From positions 868,001 through 932,000 of the forward strand of contig DASUNM010000027.1 of NCBI GenBank assembly GCA_036277115.1: a stretch of DNA of 64,000 nucleotides, given 5' to 3'. Below the pieces are notes generated by a model. That model saw only the letters and a list, made by a program, of their open reading frames with translations. It was not told the origin of the DNA and did not search any database. How positions within the stretch are numbered: position 1 is the stretch's first letter; every line of letters starts with the position of its first letter. Positions 7,341-17,322 of the stretch are shown one piece after another. The position numbers and the translations under genes were made by a program. Source of the stretch: Pyrinomonadaceae bacterium. GTDB taxonomy: Bacteria; Acidobacteriota; Blastocatellia; Pyrinomonadales; Pyrinomonadaceae.

Positions 7341-10300
7341 TCACGTCGTCAATCTTCGATAAATTCCCGGCAGCCGCTCAGGCAGTGACAGCACATCGTC
7401 AATGATCGTATAGCCGACTTCTCCGTAGAGATCGCGCAGCTCGGCTTCAGATTCGCGGTCGATTGTGATGCAGAACGGCGTGATGCCGCGCACCTTCGCA
7501 TTCACGAGCGCTTCGCGCGTGTCTTCCCGCGCGTAACGCGCGTCGCCGTAATCGTGATCGTAAGGCCGGCCGTCCGACAGAACGATCAGCAGACGCGTGC
7601 GCGCTTCCTGCTGTTCGAGTTTTGCAGTGGCGTGCCGAATCGCCGCGCCCAGGCGGGTGTTGTTCTGATAAGTGATGCCGCCGATGCGGCGCATCACCTC
7701 GTCCGAGTAATGCTCGTCAAAGTCTTTCAGCACATAAAACTTCACATTGCGCCGGCCTTCGGAGGTGAAGCCGTTGATCGAATACACATCTCCGACGGCT
7801 TCGAGCGCCTCACTCATCAGCACCAGGCCTTCTTTTTCAATCTCGATAATGCGGCGGCCCGGGTGGGTGTAAGGCTGAAGCGGATGGCGGCCAATGGTGC
7901 GCGCGGTCGATGAAGACTGATCGAGCAGGAAAGAAACTGCGACATCGCGACGCCGGCGCAACCGTTTCGTGTAGATGCGCTCAGACTGTTGACCGTCGGC
8001 GCGCCGATCGATGAAGTAATCGACGACAGCGTTCAGATCGTAGTCTTCGCCGTCCAACTCGTTCATGATGCGCGTCAGGTTCTCAGGCTTCAGCAGCTGA
8101 AACTGATGACGGATTGATGACATGACGCCTTTGTAGCGCTCGCGAGTGTCATCGACGAACGCGCGACTGCCGCGCTTCACTTTCTTTTCCACGACGCGGC
8201 ACCAGCCGACGCGGTGGTCAGTCAGCTCGCGGTCCCATTCGTCGTAATTGAACGCGACCTCGCCTTCTTCCAGTCCGTGCTCAGGCGTCTCGCCTTCACT
8301 CCACGCTTCGCTGCCTTCCAGTTCGTCAAATTCGCCTTCCGCCTCGGTGTTCCACGCGTTGAAAAGTTCGCGCGCGTCGCGCCGCTGCGGCTGCCGATCG
8401 CGCTCGCGCTGCGACATCATCTCTTCGGCAAGTTTGCTCGCGTCCTCCTGATCCTGTTCATCGGGAACTTCGATCTGCTTCTCGGCGTCTTCCATCGAGA
8501 TCGATTGGAAGAGGTCGTACACGCGACTTGTCGCCATCAGCGTGTCGGCCACGCTCGTGTTTGAGTCGCTGAGGTAATCCGCGACCACTGTCTCTAACTC
8601 GGATACGATCTGCCCGTAGAAATCGCGCGCGTCGTCCAGTGCGCCGCCGAGCATCGTGATCTGAAACAACAACTCGAAGGGAACCAGCGTTGCCGGTAGA
8701 TCGATTATCTTCGGCCGGCGGCTTCTTAGGTGTGCCCGAATCAGATCAAGGTCGCGATTGAGCCCTCGATACTGGTTTCGCAGCCGGCGATCGATGCGGC
8801 CATTCTCGAGCGTGCCGAAAATGCGTCGCGCCAGAGCGGGAATTGGAAATAATTGGAGGACGTCGGAGTAACGGGCTCTTGCGCCCTCACCGCGTGCGGG
8901 GAGGGATAGGGTGGGGTTAGCGCGCGTGCCAACCTCTCCCCCACTCCTCTCCGCCTGCGGAGAGGGGCGTTGCCCGTGTTCGGCGGCAGCTATGTCGGGC
9001 ACGTATCCATCGTCCGCGAACGCGGCGCGCTCGTCCTGATTGGCCGGATCGAAACGAGCCGCGAGCGAAACATAAGCGGCGCGCAAATCATCCGTCGCTT
9101 GGTCGTATGTGCCGAATTCAATTTGTCCCGCAGCATGCGCCGCCAGCACTTTGTAAAGCCGAAAGTCGAGTTCATCGTCGCCGAAATCAGAGACTGCCGC
9201 GGGCAGGTAAATCGTGCTGCCATCGCCGATGCGTGCTTCAACCGGCACGGCGGCAACCGAAGCAATCTCAACCGCGCGTCCGGTTAACCCTTCGACGTAC
9301 AGCCGCAGCAAGTGCTGGATCGATTCGAGTGTCACGCCGCCGTGATCACTGGCGCGGAGCGCGTCGTTGCTGGTGCGCGTCTCAAGCGCGTAATAACTTC
9401 GACGCGTGCGCGTGTCGCTGGTAATCAGCCCGGCGCGCGCCCACGCTTCGAATTGATCGATCGAAACGGTGCGGAGCGCCTTTGCGCTGGAACGCAAACA
9501 GGCCAACGCGCTCTCGCCGTCCGTCCGCGCCACATCGCGCGTAAGGCTGATTACCCGGCGTACGAGATCGATCCCGCGGTCGTGCCGAGTTTCAGTCGCA
9601 ATCGATTGAAAGACGCCCGGACAAGTTCGCGTGAACGCCACCAGTCCCGCATTGCCGTGCGCCGCCACCGCCCAGAGAAGTTCGATCCACTCATCGAAGC
9701 ATTCCGGAACTGTTCGCAGGATGTCGCCGCCGGCAATCAAGACTTGCAGCGCCGCGCCCCCGCCGCGTTCGAGAAAACTGCGCGTGCGCCGAATTAATTT
9801 GAGCGCGTGGTCCGGATCGAGTCGCGCGGTTGCCGCCGGGAGCGAAACCCAAGCATCAGCCGCGATCCCGCCGGCGTGTTCGGCAAAGGATTTCGCGAGA
9901 TCGACGGCCGCAAAAAGAACAGGGTGTTGGGTGTCGGGTGTCGGGTGTCGGAAATCAGGGTGTCGGGTGTCGGGTCCCCCAACACCCTCAACAACCGCCG
10001 GTGTCGCGCTCAAAAACTCCGCGCTGTGTTTCGCTGAACGACGCGAGATGCTGGCCGCGATTTCATAGATCGAGCGAAGCAGGTCTGCATCAGATACTCG
10101 GTCAGCCAGGGCGGGCGCGTCGCGAAATGTCTCCGCCGCAATCGCTGCCGACAGAATCATCTGCCGCGAACAAACCTGGAACACAAAAGGCCGCACCGGC
10201 GCCGGTACGCGCGCGAAATCGGTGGTGCCGGCGGAAAAGAAACTTATGCCGCTCTCGACGTCGTTTGTGGTCAGCCGCCGTCCCAACTCGCCCCACGCTC

Positions 10301-10556
10301 TTAGTTCCGCCGGCTCCAAAACACGCGCCGCGTCCGGCGTCGCGCGGAGAAACTCAATGCTGGCGCGCAGAGAAACTCCTGCTACCGAAGCGCTGGTTTC
10401 AATCGCAGCGCGCATATGTTCCAGCGGCAGGTGACTCGCTGCGCGAAGCAGTTCGGCCACCGTGCGCCGCTCCTGCGGGTTCTTGACTGAACGCAGGTGC
10501 TCCTCGATCTGGCCTGCAAGGTTCGGCTCTTCGCCGGTTGTGGTGTGTTCAGACAC
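7341..10556 (-). CDS. NorD/CbbO-like VWA domain protein, 1071 residues
   Basis: A large cytoplasmic protein. The C-terminal 200 residues form a von Willebrand factor A domain with an intact MIDAS (DQSSS, a threonine in NNTRLG, and [12 protein letters not shown]), and the end reads [13 protein letters not shown] as in NorD/CbbO. The first 700 residues look helical and repeat-like, as in the long NorD/CbbO forms. Such proteins work with a MoxR-type AAA+ ATPase (11152-11958 here) to remodel or load metal enzymes. No nor, cbb or other client is in the window. Two dispersed repeats are translated in frame (about residues 190-212 and 529-559). The start has [10 protein letters not shown] and no rival. 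Confidence 0.87.
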   Translation of the reverse strand: MSEHTTTGEEPNLAGQIEEHLRSVKNPQERRTVAELLRAASHLPLEHMRAAIETSASVAGVSLRASIEFLRATPDAARVLEPAELRAWGELGRRLTTNDVESGISFFSAGTTDFARVPAPVRPFVFQVCSRQMILSAAIAAETFRDAPALADRVSDADLLRSIYEIAASISRRSAKHSAEFLSATPAVVEGVGGPDTRHPDFRHPTPDTQHPVLFAAVDLAKSFAEHAGGIAADAWVSLPAATARLDPDHALKLIRRTRSFLERGGGAALQVLIAGGDILRTVPECFDEWIELLWAVAAHGNAGLVAFTRTCPGVFQSIATETRHDRGIDLVRRVISLTRDVARTDGESALACLRSSAKALRTVSIDQFEAWARAGLITSDTRTRRSYYALETRTSNDALRASDHGGVTLESIQHLLRLYVEGLTGRAVEIASVAAVPVEARIGDGSTIYLPAAVSDFGDDELDFRLYKVLAAHAAGQIEFGTYDQATDDLRAAYVSLAARFDPANQDERAAFADDGYVPDIAAAEHGQRPSPQAERSGGEVGTRANPTLSLPARGEGARARYSDVLQLFPIPALARRIFGTLENGRIDRRLRNQYRGLNRDLDLIRAHLRSRRPKIIDLPATLVPFELLFQITMLGGALDDARDFYGQIVSELETVVADYLSDSNTSVADTLMATSRVYDLFQSISMEDAEKQIEVPDEQDQEDASKLAEEMMSQRERDRQPQRRDARELFNAWNTEAEGEFDELEGSEAWSEGETPEHGLEEGEVAFNYDEWDRELTDHRVGWCRVVEKKVKRGSRAFVDDTRERYKGVMSSIRHQFQLLKPENLTRIMNELDGEDYDLNAVVDYFIDRRADGQQSERIYTKRLRRRRDVAVSFLLDQSSSTARTIGRHPLQPYTHPGRRIIEIEKEGLVLMSEALEAVGDVYSINGFTSEGRRNVKFYVLKDFDEHYSDEVMRRIGGITYQNNTRLGAAIRHATAKLEQQEARTRLLIVLSDGRPYDHDYGDARYAREDTREALVNAKVRGITPFCITIDRESEAELRDLYGEVGYTIIDDVLSLPERLPGIYRRLTT
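8880..8970. repeat. In-frame G/C-rich palindromic repeat in the VWA gene
   Basis: On the coding strand this gives [11 protein letters not shown]...[16 protein letters not shown], a peptide unlike its surroundings. The DNA is an imperfect palindrome built on CTCTCCGC...GCGGAGAGG and related arms. A relative (CCCCTCCCCGCGCGCGGGGA) is intergenic at 36.37-36.41 kb. The frame stays open through about 30 codons. Confidence 0.7.
9921..9988. repeat. In-frame GGGTGTCGGGTGTCGG tandem/palindromic repeat in the VWA gene
   Basis: Seven-base GGGTGTC/GGTGTCG steps repeat and are flanked by an inverted copy (AGGGTGTTGG and CCAACACCCT). On the coding strand they yield [20 protein letters not shown], a low-complexity insert at about residues 190-212. 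It is almost certainly a repeat insertion tolerated between helices. Confidence 0.8.
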
Positions 10557-10675
10557 TTGGAAGATTCAAAAAGAAACGCGTTACGTCGTGAGCCAAGTAT
10601 AGAACCAGCCGTGACCCAATCCAATTGCGACTCGTGTTAGCATCACGTCGCTGACCTTAAGAAGGAGCCGTAAGA

Positions 10676-11155
10676 ATGAAGCGACGAATACACATCGGAC
10701 TAGCAGCGGGTCTATCCCTTTGGTTTACTTTGGTGTTTTGTTTTACTTCGGCGATTGCGCAAACGAATCTTGCGCATTTAAAAGCCTGGGAAGGGAAGTA
10801 CCCAACTGAGAAGAAAGGGAAAGTGACGCGGCGCTTCTTCAACGACGCGACGTTACGGAGCTCGCTCAGCAAGCTTTTGAGTCGCGGCGACTTCGCGTTA
10901 CTAACTAAAGAGTATTCCGTCGAGACGCCAATCATGAGGGCGGGAGATTATCTCACCGTCAAAGTTTGCCGGCCGCACCTGTGTCCCGAGCAGGCAGCAT
11001 TCGCGATCAATCTCACCACGGGAGTCGTCTATGTGCGGATGGCCATCGATGAGAACGCGAAGTGGTTTAGTTCAAAGGGCAGCGAATCAGACCTTCCGCG
11101 AAATGTCCGCGAGTACATGGAAGATTTTTCCAAGACGGAAATCGGTTCGCCTTAG
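10676..11155 (+). CDS. Small secreted protein of unknown function between the AAA+ and VWA genes
   Basis: 159 residues with a signal peptide (hydrophobic [17 protein letters not shown]) and a strong ribosome site (aaggag, 7 bases before ATG). The mature part has two closely spaced Cys ([10 protein letters not shown]) and no family I recognise. Its sheet-like [11 protein letters not shown] segment resembles small inhibitor-like domains. The gene is oriented opposite to both neighbours: it is divergent from the VWA gene (119 bp gap) and its stop overlaps the end of the AAA+ gene by 4 bases. It thus splits what is normally a contiguous pair. The 4-base convergent overlap and good start support a real gene. 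Confidence 0.72.
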   Translation: MKRRIHIGLAAGLSLWFTLVFCFTSAIAQTNLAHLKAWEGKYPTEKKGKVTRRFFNDATLRSSLSKLLSRGDFALLTKEYSVETPIMRAGDYLTVKVCRPHLCPEQAAFAINLTTGVVYVRMAIDENAKWFSSKGSESDLPRNVREYMEDFSKTEIGSP

Positions 11156-11958
11156 ATCACCGTCGTCACGATCTCTCGAATGCTGCGCTGCAGATCGCGA
11201 TCGTCAGTAATCGGTGAGCACATCGCGACTTCGGCAGCGCGGGTCGGCGCGATGCCGTTGGCGATCAATTGCCCCGCATAAATCAACAGACGGGTCGAGA
11301 CGCCTTCTTCCAATCCATGGCCGCGCAGGTTGCGCACCTTCTGACCGATCAAAACGAGATCGCGCGCCGTACCTTCGTCGATGCCCCCTTCATGGGCGAC
11401 GATCGCCGCTTCCAGTTCCGGTGAAGGGTAATCGAAATCGATCGCGATGAAGCGTTGCCGGGTTGATTGCTTCAGGTCTTTAAGAATCGATTGATATCCC
11501 GGATTGTAAGAAACGACGAGCATGAAATCCGTCGGCGCGTCGAGGACCGTGCCGCGCTTTTCAATCGGCAGACGCCGTCGATGATCGGTGAGCGGATGGA
11601 TGATTACGACCGTGTCTTTGCGCGCTTCAACAACTTCGTCGAGGTAACAGATCGCTCCATGACGAACAGCCGACGTCAGTGGCCCGTCGTGCCAGACTGT
11701 CTCTTCCCCTTCGATCAAGAAACGGCCGACGAGATCAGTTGAGGAAAGATCTTCGTGGCAGGCGACGGTGATCAGCGGGCGCTCCAGACGCCACGCCATG
11801 TGCTCGACAAAGCGGGTCTTGCCACAGCCCGTCGGCCCTTTCAGAATCACCGGCAGCTTTGCCGCGTGTGCGGCTTCAAACAAACCAACTTCGTTGTCGA
11901 CGGGCAGGTAATAAGGCTCGTCAGCGATGCGATATTCTTCTATGGCGCGTTCAGGCAT
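11152..11958 (-). CDS. MoxR-family AAA+ ATPase, NorQ/CbbQ/GvpN type
   Basis: 268 residues. Walker A is GPTGCGKT, Walker B is [12 protein letters not shown], and the sensor region has VVSYNPGYQ. The VNEx/[11 protein letters not shown] insertion is typical of NorQ/CbbQ, hexameric ATPases that remodel enzymes with a VWA partner. The partner is the VWA protein at 7341-10556. I start at [11 protein letters not shown]: the longer frame to 12069 translates the AAATCGTAAATCG repeat (FTIYTP) and is not protein-like. No clear ribosome site was seen. The client enzyme is not encoded nearby. Confidence 0.87.
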   Translation of the reverse strand: MPERAIEEYRIADEPYYLPVDNEVGLFEAAHAAKLPVILKGPTGCGKTRFVEHMAWRLERPLITVACHEDLSSTDLVGRFLIEGEETVWHDGPLTSAVRHGAICYLDEVVEARKDTVVIIHPLTDHRRRLPIEKRGTVLDAPTDFMLVVSYNPGYQSILKDLKQSTRQRFIAIDFDYPSPELEAAIVAHEGGIDEGTARDLVLIGQKVRNLRGHGLEEGVSTRLLIYAGQLIANGIAPTRAAEVAMCSPITDDRDLQRSIREIVTTVI

Positions 11959-11963
11959 GGGCG

Positions 11964-12092
11964 TGTAAATCGTAAATCGTAAATGGTGAATAGTCGAGCA
12001 CCGTGCTTTTGGTTGACCTTCTCTGCGAGTGCTACCATGTTGGATCGCGCGAAGCGTGAGTCTATTCACTATTTACGATTGACGATTTACCA
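11964..12092. repeat. GTAAATCGTAAATCG palindromic repeat
   Basis: A left arm of GTAAATCGTAAATCGTAAAT (11966 on) and a right arm ATTTACGATTGACGATTTAC (12071 on) form a long inverted repeat between the divergent AAA+ and mnmA genes. The same family is expanded at 26.58-26.77 kb. Confidence 0.8.
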
Positions 12093-13211
12093 ATGAAGAT
12101 TGCAGTAGCAATGTCAGGTGGCGTGGATTCTTCCGCGGCCGCCGCTATTTTGAAGGAGCAGGGCCATGAGCTGGTCGGCTTTACGATGCAGTTGTGGAAC
12201 CAGCGCCGCGGCATCAGCGTCGATGAAAACGGCGAGCCGCTGCCTTCGCGTTGCTGCTCGCTTGACGATGTCTACGATGCGCGCCGGGTAGCGGAAGAAC
12301 TAGGCTTCCCGTTTTACGTGCTGAATCTGGAGAAGGAATTCGAGCGCGACGTCGTGCAGCCGTTCGTCAACAGTTACCTGAACGGCGAGACGCCAATTCC
12401 GTGCGTGGCCTGCAATAGCCGTTTGAAGTTTGCGTCGCTCGATAAGCTGGCGGCGAGCCTCGGTTGCGAGAAGGTGGCCACCGGGCATTATGCGCGCGTT
12501 GAGTTTGATGAGGGAACGAATCGTTATCGGCTTTTGCGGGGACGCGATCCGCTGAAGGACCAGTCCTACTTTCTTTGGGAGCTGACCCAGGATCAGCTTT
12601 CGCGCTCGTTGTTTCCCCTCGGCGAGCTTTCAAAGAGTGAGGCGCGCCAGGCCGCGCGTGATAGCGATCTCGCCGTCGCGGAAAAGAAAGAGTCGCAGGA
12701 GATTTGTTTTGTGCCTGATGGCAATTACGCCGGCTTCATCGATCGATATCTGGAAGCGGAACAGCAAACCGATCGGCTTCCCGGCGCGGGTGAAATTGTG
12801 ACTGCGGGCGGCGAGGTGCTGGGTACTCATGCGGGTATTCATCGGTACACGATTGGCCAGCGGCGTGGAATTGGCATCTCTGACGCGCGGCCCCTGTACG
12901 TGCTGAATGTCGATTCGCAGACGAACCGCGTGACCGTCGGCTATGATGATGAATTGTTGGGCGACGAGTTCACCGCCGCGGGCGTTAACTGGATCGCTTT
13001 TGATAATCCAACTGAGCGAGTGCGCTCAGAAGTGCGCGTGCGTTACCGGCACACGGCCGCGCCCGCGACGATCACTCCGCTCACAGACAATCGGGCTTCG
13101 GTTAAGTTTGACGAGTCACAACGCGCCATCACGCCGGGTCAGGCGACCGTGTTCTATCGCGGCGATGAAGTGCTGGGCGGCGGGTGGATCGTTAAGCACA
13201 GTGAGCAGTGA
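12093..13211 (+). CDS. mnmA: tRNA-specific 2-thiouridylase MnmA
   Basis: MnmA thiolates U34 of tRNAs for Lys, Glu and Gln. The 372-residue protein has the PP-loop SGGVDSS at its start, the catalytic cysteines in PCVACN (Cys104/Cys107; the first aligns with the usual nucleophile) and QEICFV (Cys205), plus the ATGHYAR and [13 protein letters not shown] motifs. C-terminal domains are complete ([14 protein letters not shown]). The start directly follows the repeat at 11964-12092 with no obvious ribosome site, but [10 protein letters not shown] is the canonical N-terminus. It is divergent from the AAA+ gene and 126 bp before sppA. Confidence 0.95.
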   Translation: MKIAVAMSGGVDSSAAAAILKEQGHELVGFTMQLWNQRRGISVDENGEPLPSRCCSLDDVYDARRVAEELGFPFYVLNLEKEFERDVVQPFVNSYLNGETPIPCVACNSRLKFASLDKLAASLGCEKVATGHYARVEFDEGTNRYRLLRGRDPLKDQSYFLWELTQDQLSRSLFPLGELSKSEARQAARDSDLAVAEKKESQEICFVPDGNYAGFIDRYLEAEQQTDRLPGAGEIVTAGGEVLGTHAGIHRYTIGQRRGIGISDARPLYVLNVDSQTNRVTVGYDDELLGDEFTAAGVNWIAFDNPTERVRSEVRVRYRHTAAPATITPLTDNRASVKFDESQRAITPGQATVFYRGDEVLGGGWIVKHSEQ

Positions 13212-13266
13212 GCCGTGAGCAGAAAAGGGCGCCGGGGGCTAATCTTCACTGCTTACTGCTTACTGA
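13196..13266. repeat. CAGTGAGCAGTGAGC inverted repeat
   Basis: CAGTGAGCAGTGAGCCGTGAGCAG overlaps the 3' end of mnmA and is mirrored by CACTGCTTACTGCTTACTG at 13242-13264. The arms can pair into a long hairpin and may terminate mnmA. It forms the last MnmA residues (KHSEQ). Confidence 0.7.
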
Positions 13267-13337
13267 GCGGCGGTAAACCTTTTCCAGCCCTCACACGTAT
13301 CATCGACTAAACCTCGACAAACTCTGGAACTATCACT

Positions 13338-15137
13338 ATGGCAATGTCAACAACTCGTAAAGTCGTGCTCGCGATCACCGGGATCGTGCTGGGCGTGGTT
13401 CTCATCGGCTTCGTCGTCGTCGCGATTCTGGTGGCGGCAATACGCGGCGAGCAGCCATCCGTCCGTGAAAACAGCGTGCTGACGCTGAGAGTCTCAGGGC
13501 CGCTGCCGGATTACGTCCCGGACAATCCGCTCAATCGCATCTTCGCGACGCCGCCGCAGTCGCTCAGCAGCCTGCTCACGCAGTTTCGCAAAGCGAAAAC
13601 CGACAAACGAATCCGCGCAATCATCCTCGACGTCGACGCGTCGGAAACGGGATGGGGCAAGGCTGAAGAGTTACGCGCCGCCATCGAGGACTTTCGCTCG
13701 TCCGGCAAACCTGTCTATGCCTACATGGAGATGGGTTTCAACAAGGACTATTACGTCGCGTCGGCGTGCGACAAGATTTACATGCCGCCGCCCGGCGAAC
13801 TCTTCGTCACCGGCCTCGCCGCCGACGTGATGTTTTTCCGCGGGTCGCTCGACAAGCTGGGCATCTATCCCGACATCTACCAGATTGGCAAATACAAAAG
13901 CGCCGGCGACATGTTCACGCAGAAAGAGATGACGAAAGATCATCGCGATGTCGTCAACTCGCTGCTCGATGATATGTACGGACGCCTGGTCGACTCTATT
14001 GCCAAGGCGCGCGGCAAGTCTGCAGATGATGTGAAGAAGCTGATCGACAACGCTCCTTACAATGCGCGACAAGCGAAGGACGCCGGCCTGATTGATGGCG
14101 CCCTGTATCGCGAGGAAATTGAAAAAGAACTCAAGCAGCGGCTCGGATATGCAGAGAAGGATGAACTGCGCCTGGTCAAAGCTTCGGACTACCGAAAGAT
14201 TTCGCAAGAGTCGCTGGGCCTGAACAAGGGCGAAAAGATTGCCATCGTTTACGCCGCGGGCGACATCATGTCCGGCAGTTCGCAGTTCGGCTCTGACGGA
14301 CAGGAAGTGATCGGTTCAGAGTCACTGGTCAAACTCTTAAATGAAGTGCGCGACGATAAAACGATCAAAGCAGTCGTGCTGCGCATCGACAGTCCGGGCG
14401 GCGAAGGTCTCGCTTCAGACATTATTTGGCGCGGGATCGAATCGCTCAAAGCGAAGAAGCCCGTCGTGGTGTCAATGGGTGACGTAGCGGCGTCCGGCGG
14501 TTATTACATCGCCTGCAACGCAAACAAGATCGTTGCGCAACCTTCGACGATTACCGGCTCGATCGGTGTGGTCGGCGGCAAGCCGGTCATCAAAGGCTTT
14601 TACGACTGGATCGGCGTCAGCAACGAGTACGTGCTGCGCGGCACAAATGCGGGCATCTTTCGCGAGTCTGAAAAATTCACCGACAGCGAGCGCGCAAAGT
14701 TCCAGGAGTTTCTGAAAACGACCTACGACGACTTCACGGATAAAGTGGCGAAGGGTCGCAGCAAGGACCAGACCTACATCGACTCGATCGGTCAGGGCCG
14801 TGTCTGGACCGGCCGGCAGGGCAAAGAAAACGGGCTGGTCGATGAGTATGGCGGTCTCGATAAGGCAATTGAGATCGCGAAGCAGCTCGCCAATATTCCC
14901 GCCGACAAAAGTATTCAGCGAGTAATTCGACCGGTTCCGCCGAACTGGCTGCAAGAATTGTTCACCGATTCGGGTGAGGCCGATACGCGCGTGACAACTG
15001 AAATGCAACAGCAGGCGTCGCTACTCGCCGCAATGCCGGAAGATGTCCGCCGTACGTTTCGCTACATTCAAATGATGGACCGCGTGAAGGGTGGGCATTC
15101 GGCTTATCTTCTGCCGTACAGTTTGCGGATTCGATAG
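13338..15137 (+). CDS. sppA: Signal peptide peptidase SppA, 67 kDa type
   Basis: SppA cuts signal peptides left in the inner membrane. The 599 residues have one N-terminal membrane helix (IVLGVVLIGFVVVAILVAAI) and two ClpP/crotonase-like S49 domains. The general-base lysine is in YKSAGDMFTQKEM (about residue 188) of the first domain. The nucleophile serine is in GDVAASGGYYIAC (about residue 386) of the second, followed by TGSIGV. This split of Ser and Lys over two domains is typical of the long E. coli-like form. The start MAMSTTRKV is the only one preceding the membrane helix. Confidence 0.93.
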   Translation: MAMSTTRKVVLAITGIVLGVVLIGFVVVAILVAAIRGEQPSVRENSVLTLRVSGPLPDYVPDNPLNRIFATPPQSLSSLLTQFRKAKTDKRIRAIILDVDASETGWGKAEELRAAIEDFRSSGKPVYAYMEMGFNKDYYVASACDKIYMPPPGELFVTGLAADVMFFRGSLDKLGIYPDIYQIGKYKSAGDMFTQKEMTKDHRDVVNSLLDDMYGRLVDSIAKARGKSADDVKKLIDNAPYNARQAKDAGLIDGALYREEIEKELKQRLGYAEKDELRLVKASDYRKISQESLGLNKGEKIAIVYAAGDIMSGSSQFGSDGQEVIGSESLVKLLNEVRDDKTIKAVVLRIDSPGGEGLASDIIWRGIESLKAKKPVVVSMGDVAASGGYYIACNANKIVAQPSTITGSIGVVGGKPVIKGFYDWIGVSNEYVLRGTNAGIFRESEKFTDSERAKFQEFLKTTYDDFTDKVAKGRSKDQTYIDSIGQGRVWTGRQGKENGLVDEYGGLDKAIEIAKQLANIPADKSIQRVIRPVPPNWLQELFTDSGEADTRVTTEMQQQASLLAAMPEDVRRTFRYIQMMDRVKGGHSAYLLPYSLRIR

Positions 15138-15209
15138 TTCGAAGTTCACACCGGCTGGCTTAGCATTCCTGTTACTGCGTCAGCAAGTAATCTCATGAAG
15201 GAGCGCTCT

Positions 15210-15656
15210 TCACTGCGGGGGCATCGCCGCCCGCAGCATGTCAGGCGAAGGATTGTCGAGCTGAGTCACGACTTCCGGGCAACGCAGGCACGCCGCCTTA
15301 CCTTCCTGCTGGTACCAACGACACTCTGGCCGAATACTACAAGGCGGCAAACTTTCGACGGCGCGCGGCAGAATCTGCACGATGCGCGTCGCGAGGTTGC
15401 AGTCCTTACCGTCGAAGTGAGCACACCGGTTCTCTTCGCATCGCGCCGCGAAACGAAAAACGAGTCGCGGATCAGTCTCTCGCGTTAAAGACAGCAACTC
15501 AGGCGTGACCGGTTGAGGTTTCTCGATCCAGGCAAGCCTCTGTCCTTCGGGCGTGTTTTCTAACACGCCCAGCACAAGACTGTCCTCCATTTCCGGCTGC
15601 GCACTCGGACACATCAACCGGGGAGGATCAGCGGAATGATCTTCCGCTTGGCTCAT
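15210..15656 (-). CDS. Cys-rich protein, probable metal-binding (cyanobacterial nitrogen-fixation-protein-like)
   Basis: 148 residues with nine cysteines in ordered groups: LMCPSAQP, CEENRCAHFDGKDC, PPCSIRPECRWYQQEG and ACLRCP. The spacing suggests zinc or Fe-S binding. I recall a similar Cys pattern in small cyanobacterial proteins often labelled 'nitrogen fixation protein', but no nif gene is here and I would not infer nitrogen fixation. No signal peptide, so cytoplasmic. It starts 7 bp after the stop of the 87-residue gene, clearly the same transcript. Confidence 0.7.
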   Translation of the reverse strand: MSQAEDHSADPPRLMCPSAQPEMEDSLVLGVLENTPEGQRLAWIEKPQPVTPELLSLTRETDPRLVFRFAARCEENRCAHFDGKDCNLATRIVQILPRAVESLPPCSIRPECRWYQQEGKAACLRCPEVVTQLDNPSPDMLRAAMPPQ

Positions 15657-15663
15657 GGCTACT

Positions 15664-15927
15664 CTAGAACTCGATCGGCGGATTTCTGATAATGAAACCC
15701 ATCGTTCCGTCGTAGACTTTCGGCGTCAGCTTTAGAGTTGGGAAGCGAGTTTGCACTTCCTTTGTAATGCGGCGCGCCGCGGCGTTGGCGTCAAAATCTT
15801 TTCCGGGCGGAACCAGGCGACCCATGATGATGCCGCCGGGAACCTTGCGGAAATCCGCGGCCTCGATGGCCCGGTCGATGGCTTTCGCCAAGTCACCGAT
15901 CTTAATTGTTGAAGCTTTCGTTACCAC
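15664..15927 (-). CDS. Conserved-looking 87-residue protein of unknown function
   Basis: Starts at a GTG with an excellent ribosome site (ggaggtg, 8 bases before). The sequence has an amphipathic N-terminal helix (KIGDLAKAIDRAIEAA), then GGIIMGRLVPPG, a second helix and a short strand pair ending PPIEF; it looks like a compact alpha/beta domain. No family recognised and no catalytic motif. It is the first gene of a two-gene unit with the Cys-rich protein, so the two may act together. Confidence 0.68.
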   Translation of the reverse strand: MVTKASTIKIGDLAKAIDRAIEAADFRKVPGGIIMGRLVPPGKDFDANAAARRITKEVQTRFPTLKLTPKVYDGTMGFIIRNPPIEF

Positions 15928-16035
15928 AGGAGTTACACCTCCAAGTAAGGTTTAGCCCTGAATAGTTTTGGGTTGGGCTGTTTGGACGCGCGCACTTTAT
16001 GCCCTTTGTGGCCACGTGTCAATCGAAAAGTCTAC

Positions 16036-17322
16036 TTAGGATGAGGCTATCCGGTCGGTAGCAAAATACTTGCGCAGAGCTTCAGGGATCAGGATTGAGC
16101 CATCTTTGTGCTGATAATTCTCCAATATCGCAATCCACGTTCGTCCCACTGCCAATCCCGAGCCGTTGAGCGTGTGCACAAATTCCGGTTTGGCCCCACC
16201 TGCGCGCCGAAACCGTATGTTCGCGCGCCGTGCCTGAAACGCTTCGTAATTCGAACAGGAAGAGATTTCACGGAAGGCATTCTGTGAAGGCAGCCACACC
16301 TCGATGTCGTACGTCTTCGCGCTGCCAAAGCCGAGGTCGCCGGACGCGAGCGCCACGACACGATAGTGAATGCCAAGCTTCTGCAAAATGACCTCAGCGT
16401 CATGCGTCAGCGATTCGAGCTCATCGTAGGAATTCTCAGGCAGCGAATACTTCACTAGCTCAACTTTCTCGAATTGATGCTGGCGGATGATTCCGCGTGT
16501 ATCTTTGCCATAGCTGCCGGCCTCCGATCGAAAGCAGGGCGTGTATGCGGCCCACTTCTTCGGCAAATCTGACGCGTCGAGAATCTCTTCTCGGTGATAA
16601 TTCGTGACCGGCACTTCCGCCGTCGGCACCAGATAGAAACCGCGTTCGTCTTCCAGCTTGAAAAGGTCCTGTTCGAACTTCGGCAGCTGACCGGTGCCGA
16701 ACAGCGCGTCGCGGTTGACGATGAACGGCGGCAGGGTTTCCCTATAGCCATGCTCAGTCGTGTGCAGGTCGAGCATGAAATCGATCAGCGCGCGTTCCAG
16801 GCGCGCGCCGGCGCCGTTCAGGATCGCGAACCGCGCGCCGGCAATCTTAGTCGCGCGCTCCAGGTCGAGGATGCCGAGCGCCGTCCCCAAATCGACGTGG
16901 TCCTTCGGCTCAAAATCGAATTCAGGTTTAGTGCCCCAGCGGCGAATCTCGACATTTGCTGATTCATCTTTACCGACCGGCACGGATTCGTGCGGGATGT
17001 TCGGCAGCGTCGAGAGCAGCTCGCGCATTCGCGCTTCGGCTTGATCGCGGGCGTCATCAAGTTTCGCGATCCGCTCTTTCAGTTCATTGACCTGTTTGCG
17101 GCGCGCATGCGCTTCGTCCCGCTTGCCGTCCTTCATCATCGCGCCGATCTCGCGGCTGGCCGTGTTGCGCTCAGCGTTCAACTGGTCTGACTCAGAAATC
17201 ACACGACGGCGACCCGCATCAGCCGCGGCGAAATCGTCGAGCGCGGCCGTCGCCATCTCGCGCTTCGCCAACGCCGCGCGCACCGCGTCGAGGTTCTCTC
17301 TTACATAATTCAGATCAAGCAT
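16036..17322 (-). CDS. serS: Serine--tRNA ligase
   Basis: A class II aminoacyl-tRNA synthetase of 428 residues. The N-terminal long coiled-coil arm (about residues 25-105) grips the tRNA. Motif 2 is [20 protein letters not shown] and motif 3 is [17 protein letters not shown]; the serine-site TAEVPVTN is also present. Canonical start [10 protein letters not shown]. The first 8 bases overlap the end of the nucleotidyltransferase gene, implying translational coupling on one transcript. Confidence 0.97.
   Translation of the reverse strand: MLDLNYVRENLDAVRAALAKREMATAALDDFAAADAGRRRVISESDQLNAERNTASREIGAMMKDGKRDEAHARRKQVNELKERIAKLDDARDQAEARMRELLSTLPNIPHESVPVGKDESANVEIRRWGTKPEFDFEPKDHVDLGTALGILDLERATKIAGARFAILNGAGARLERALIDFMLDLHTTEHGYRETLPPFIVNRDALFGTGQLPKFEQDLFKLEDERGFYLVPTAEVPVTNYHREEILDASDLPKKWAAYTPCFRSEAGSYGKDTRGIIRQHQFEKVELVKYSLPENSYDELESLTHDAEVILQKLGIHYRVVALASGDLGFGSAKTYDIEVWLPSQNAFREISSCSNYEAFQARRANIRFRRAGGAKPEFVHTLNGSGLAVGRTWIAILENYQHKDGSILIPEALRKYFATDRIASS

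Noticed and set aside
13671-14207. Minus-strand frame of 178 residues under sppA
   Set aside because: Lies wholly inside the SppA catalytic domain; composition is a mirror of the coding strand.
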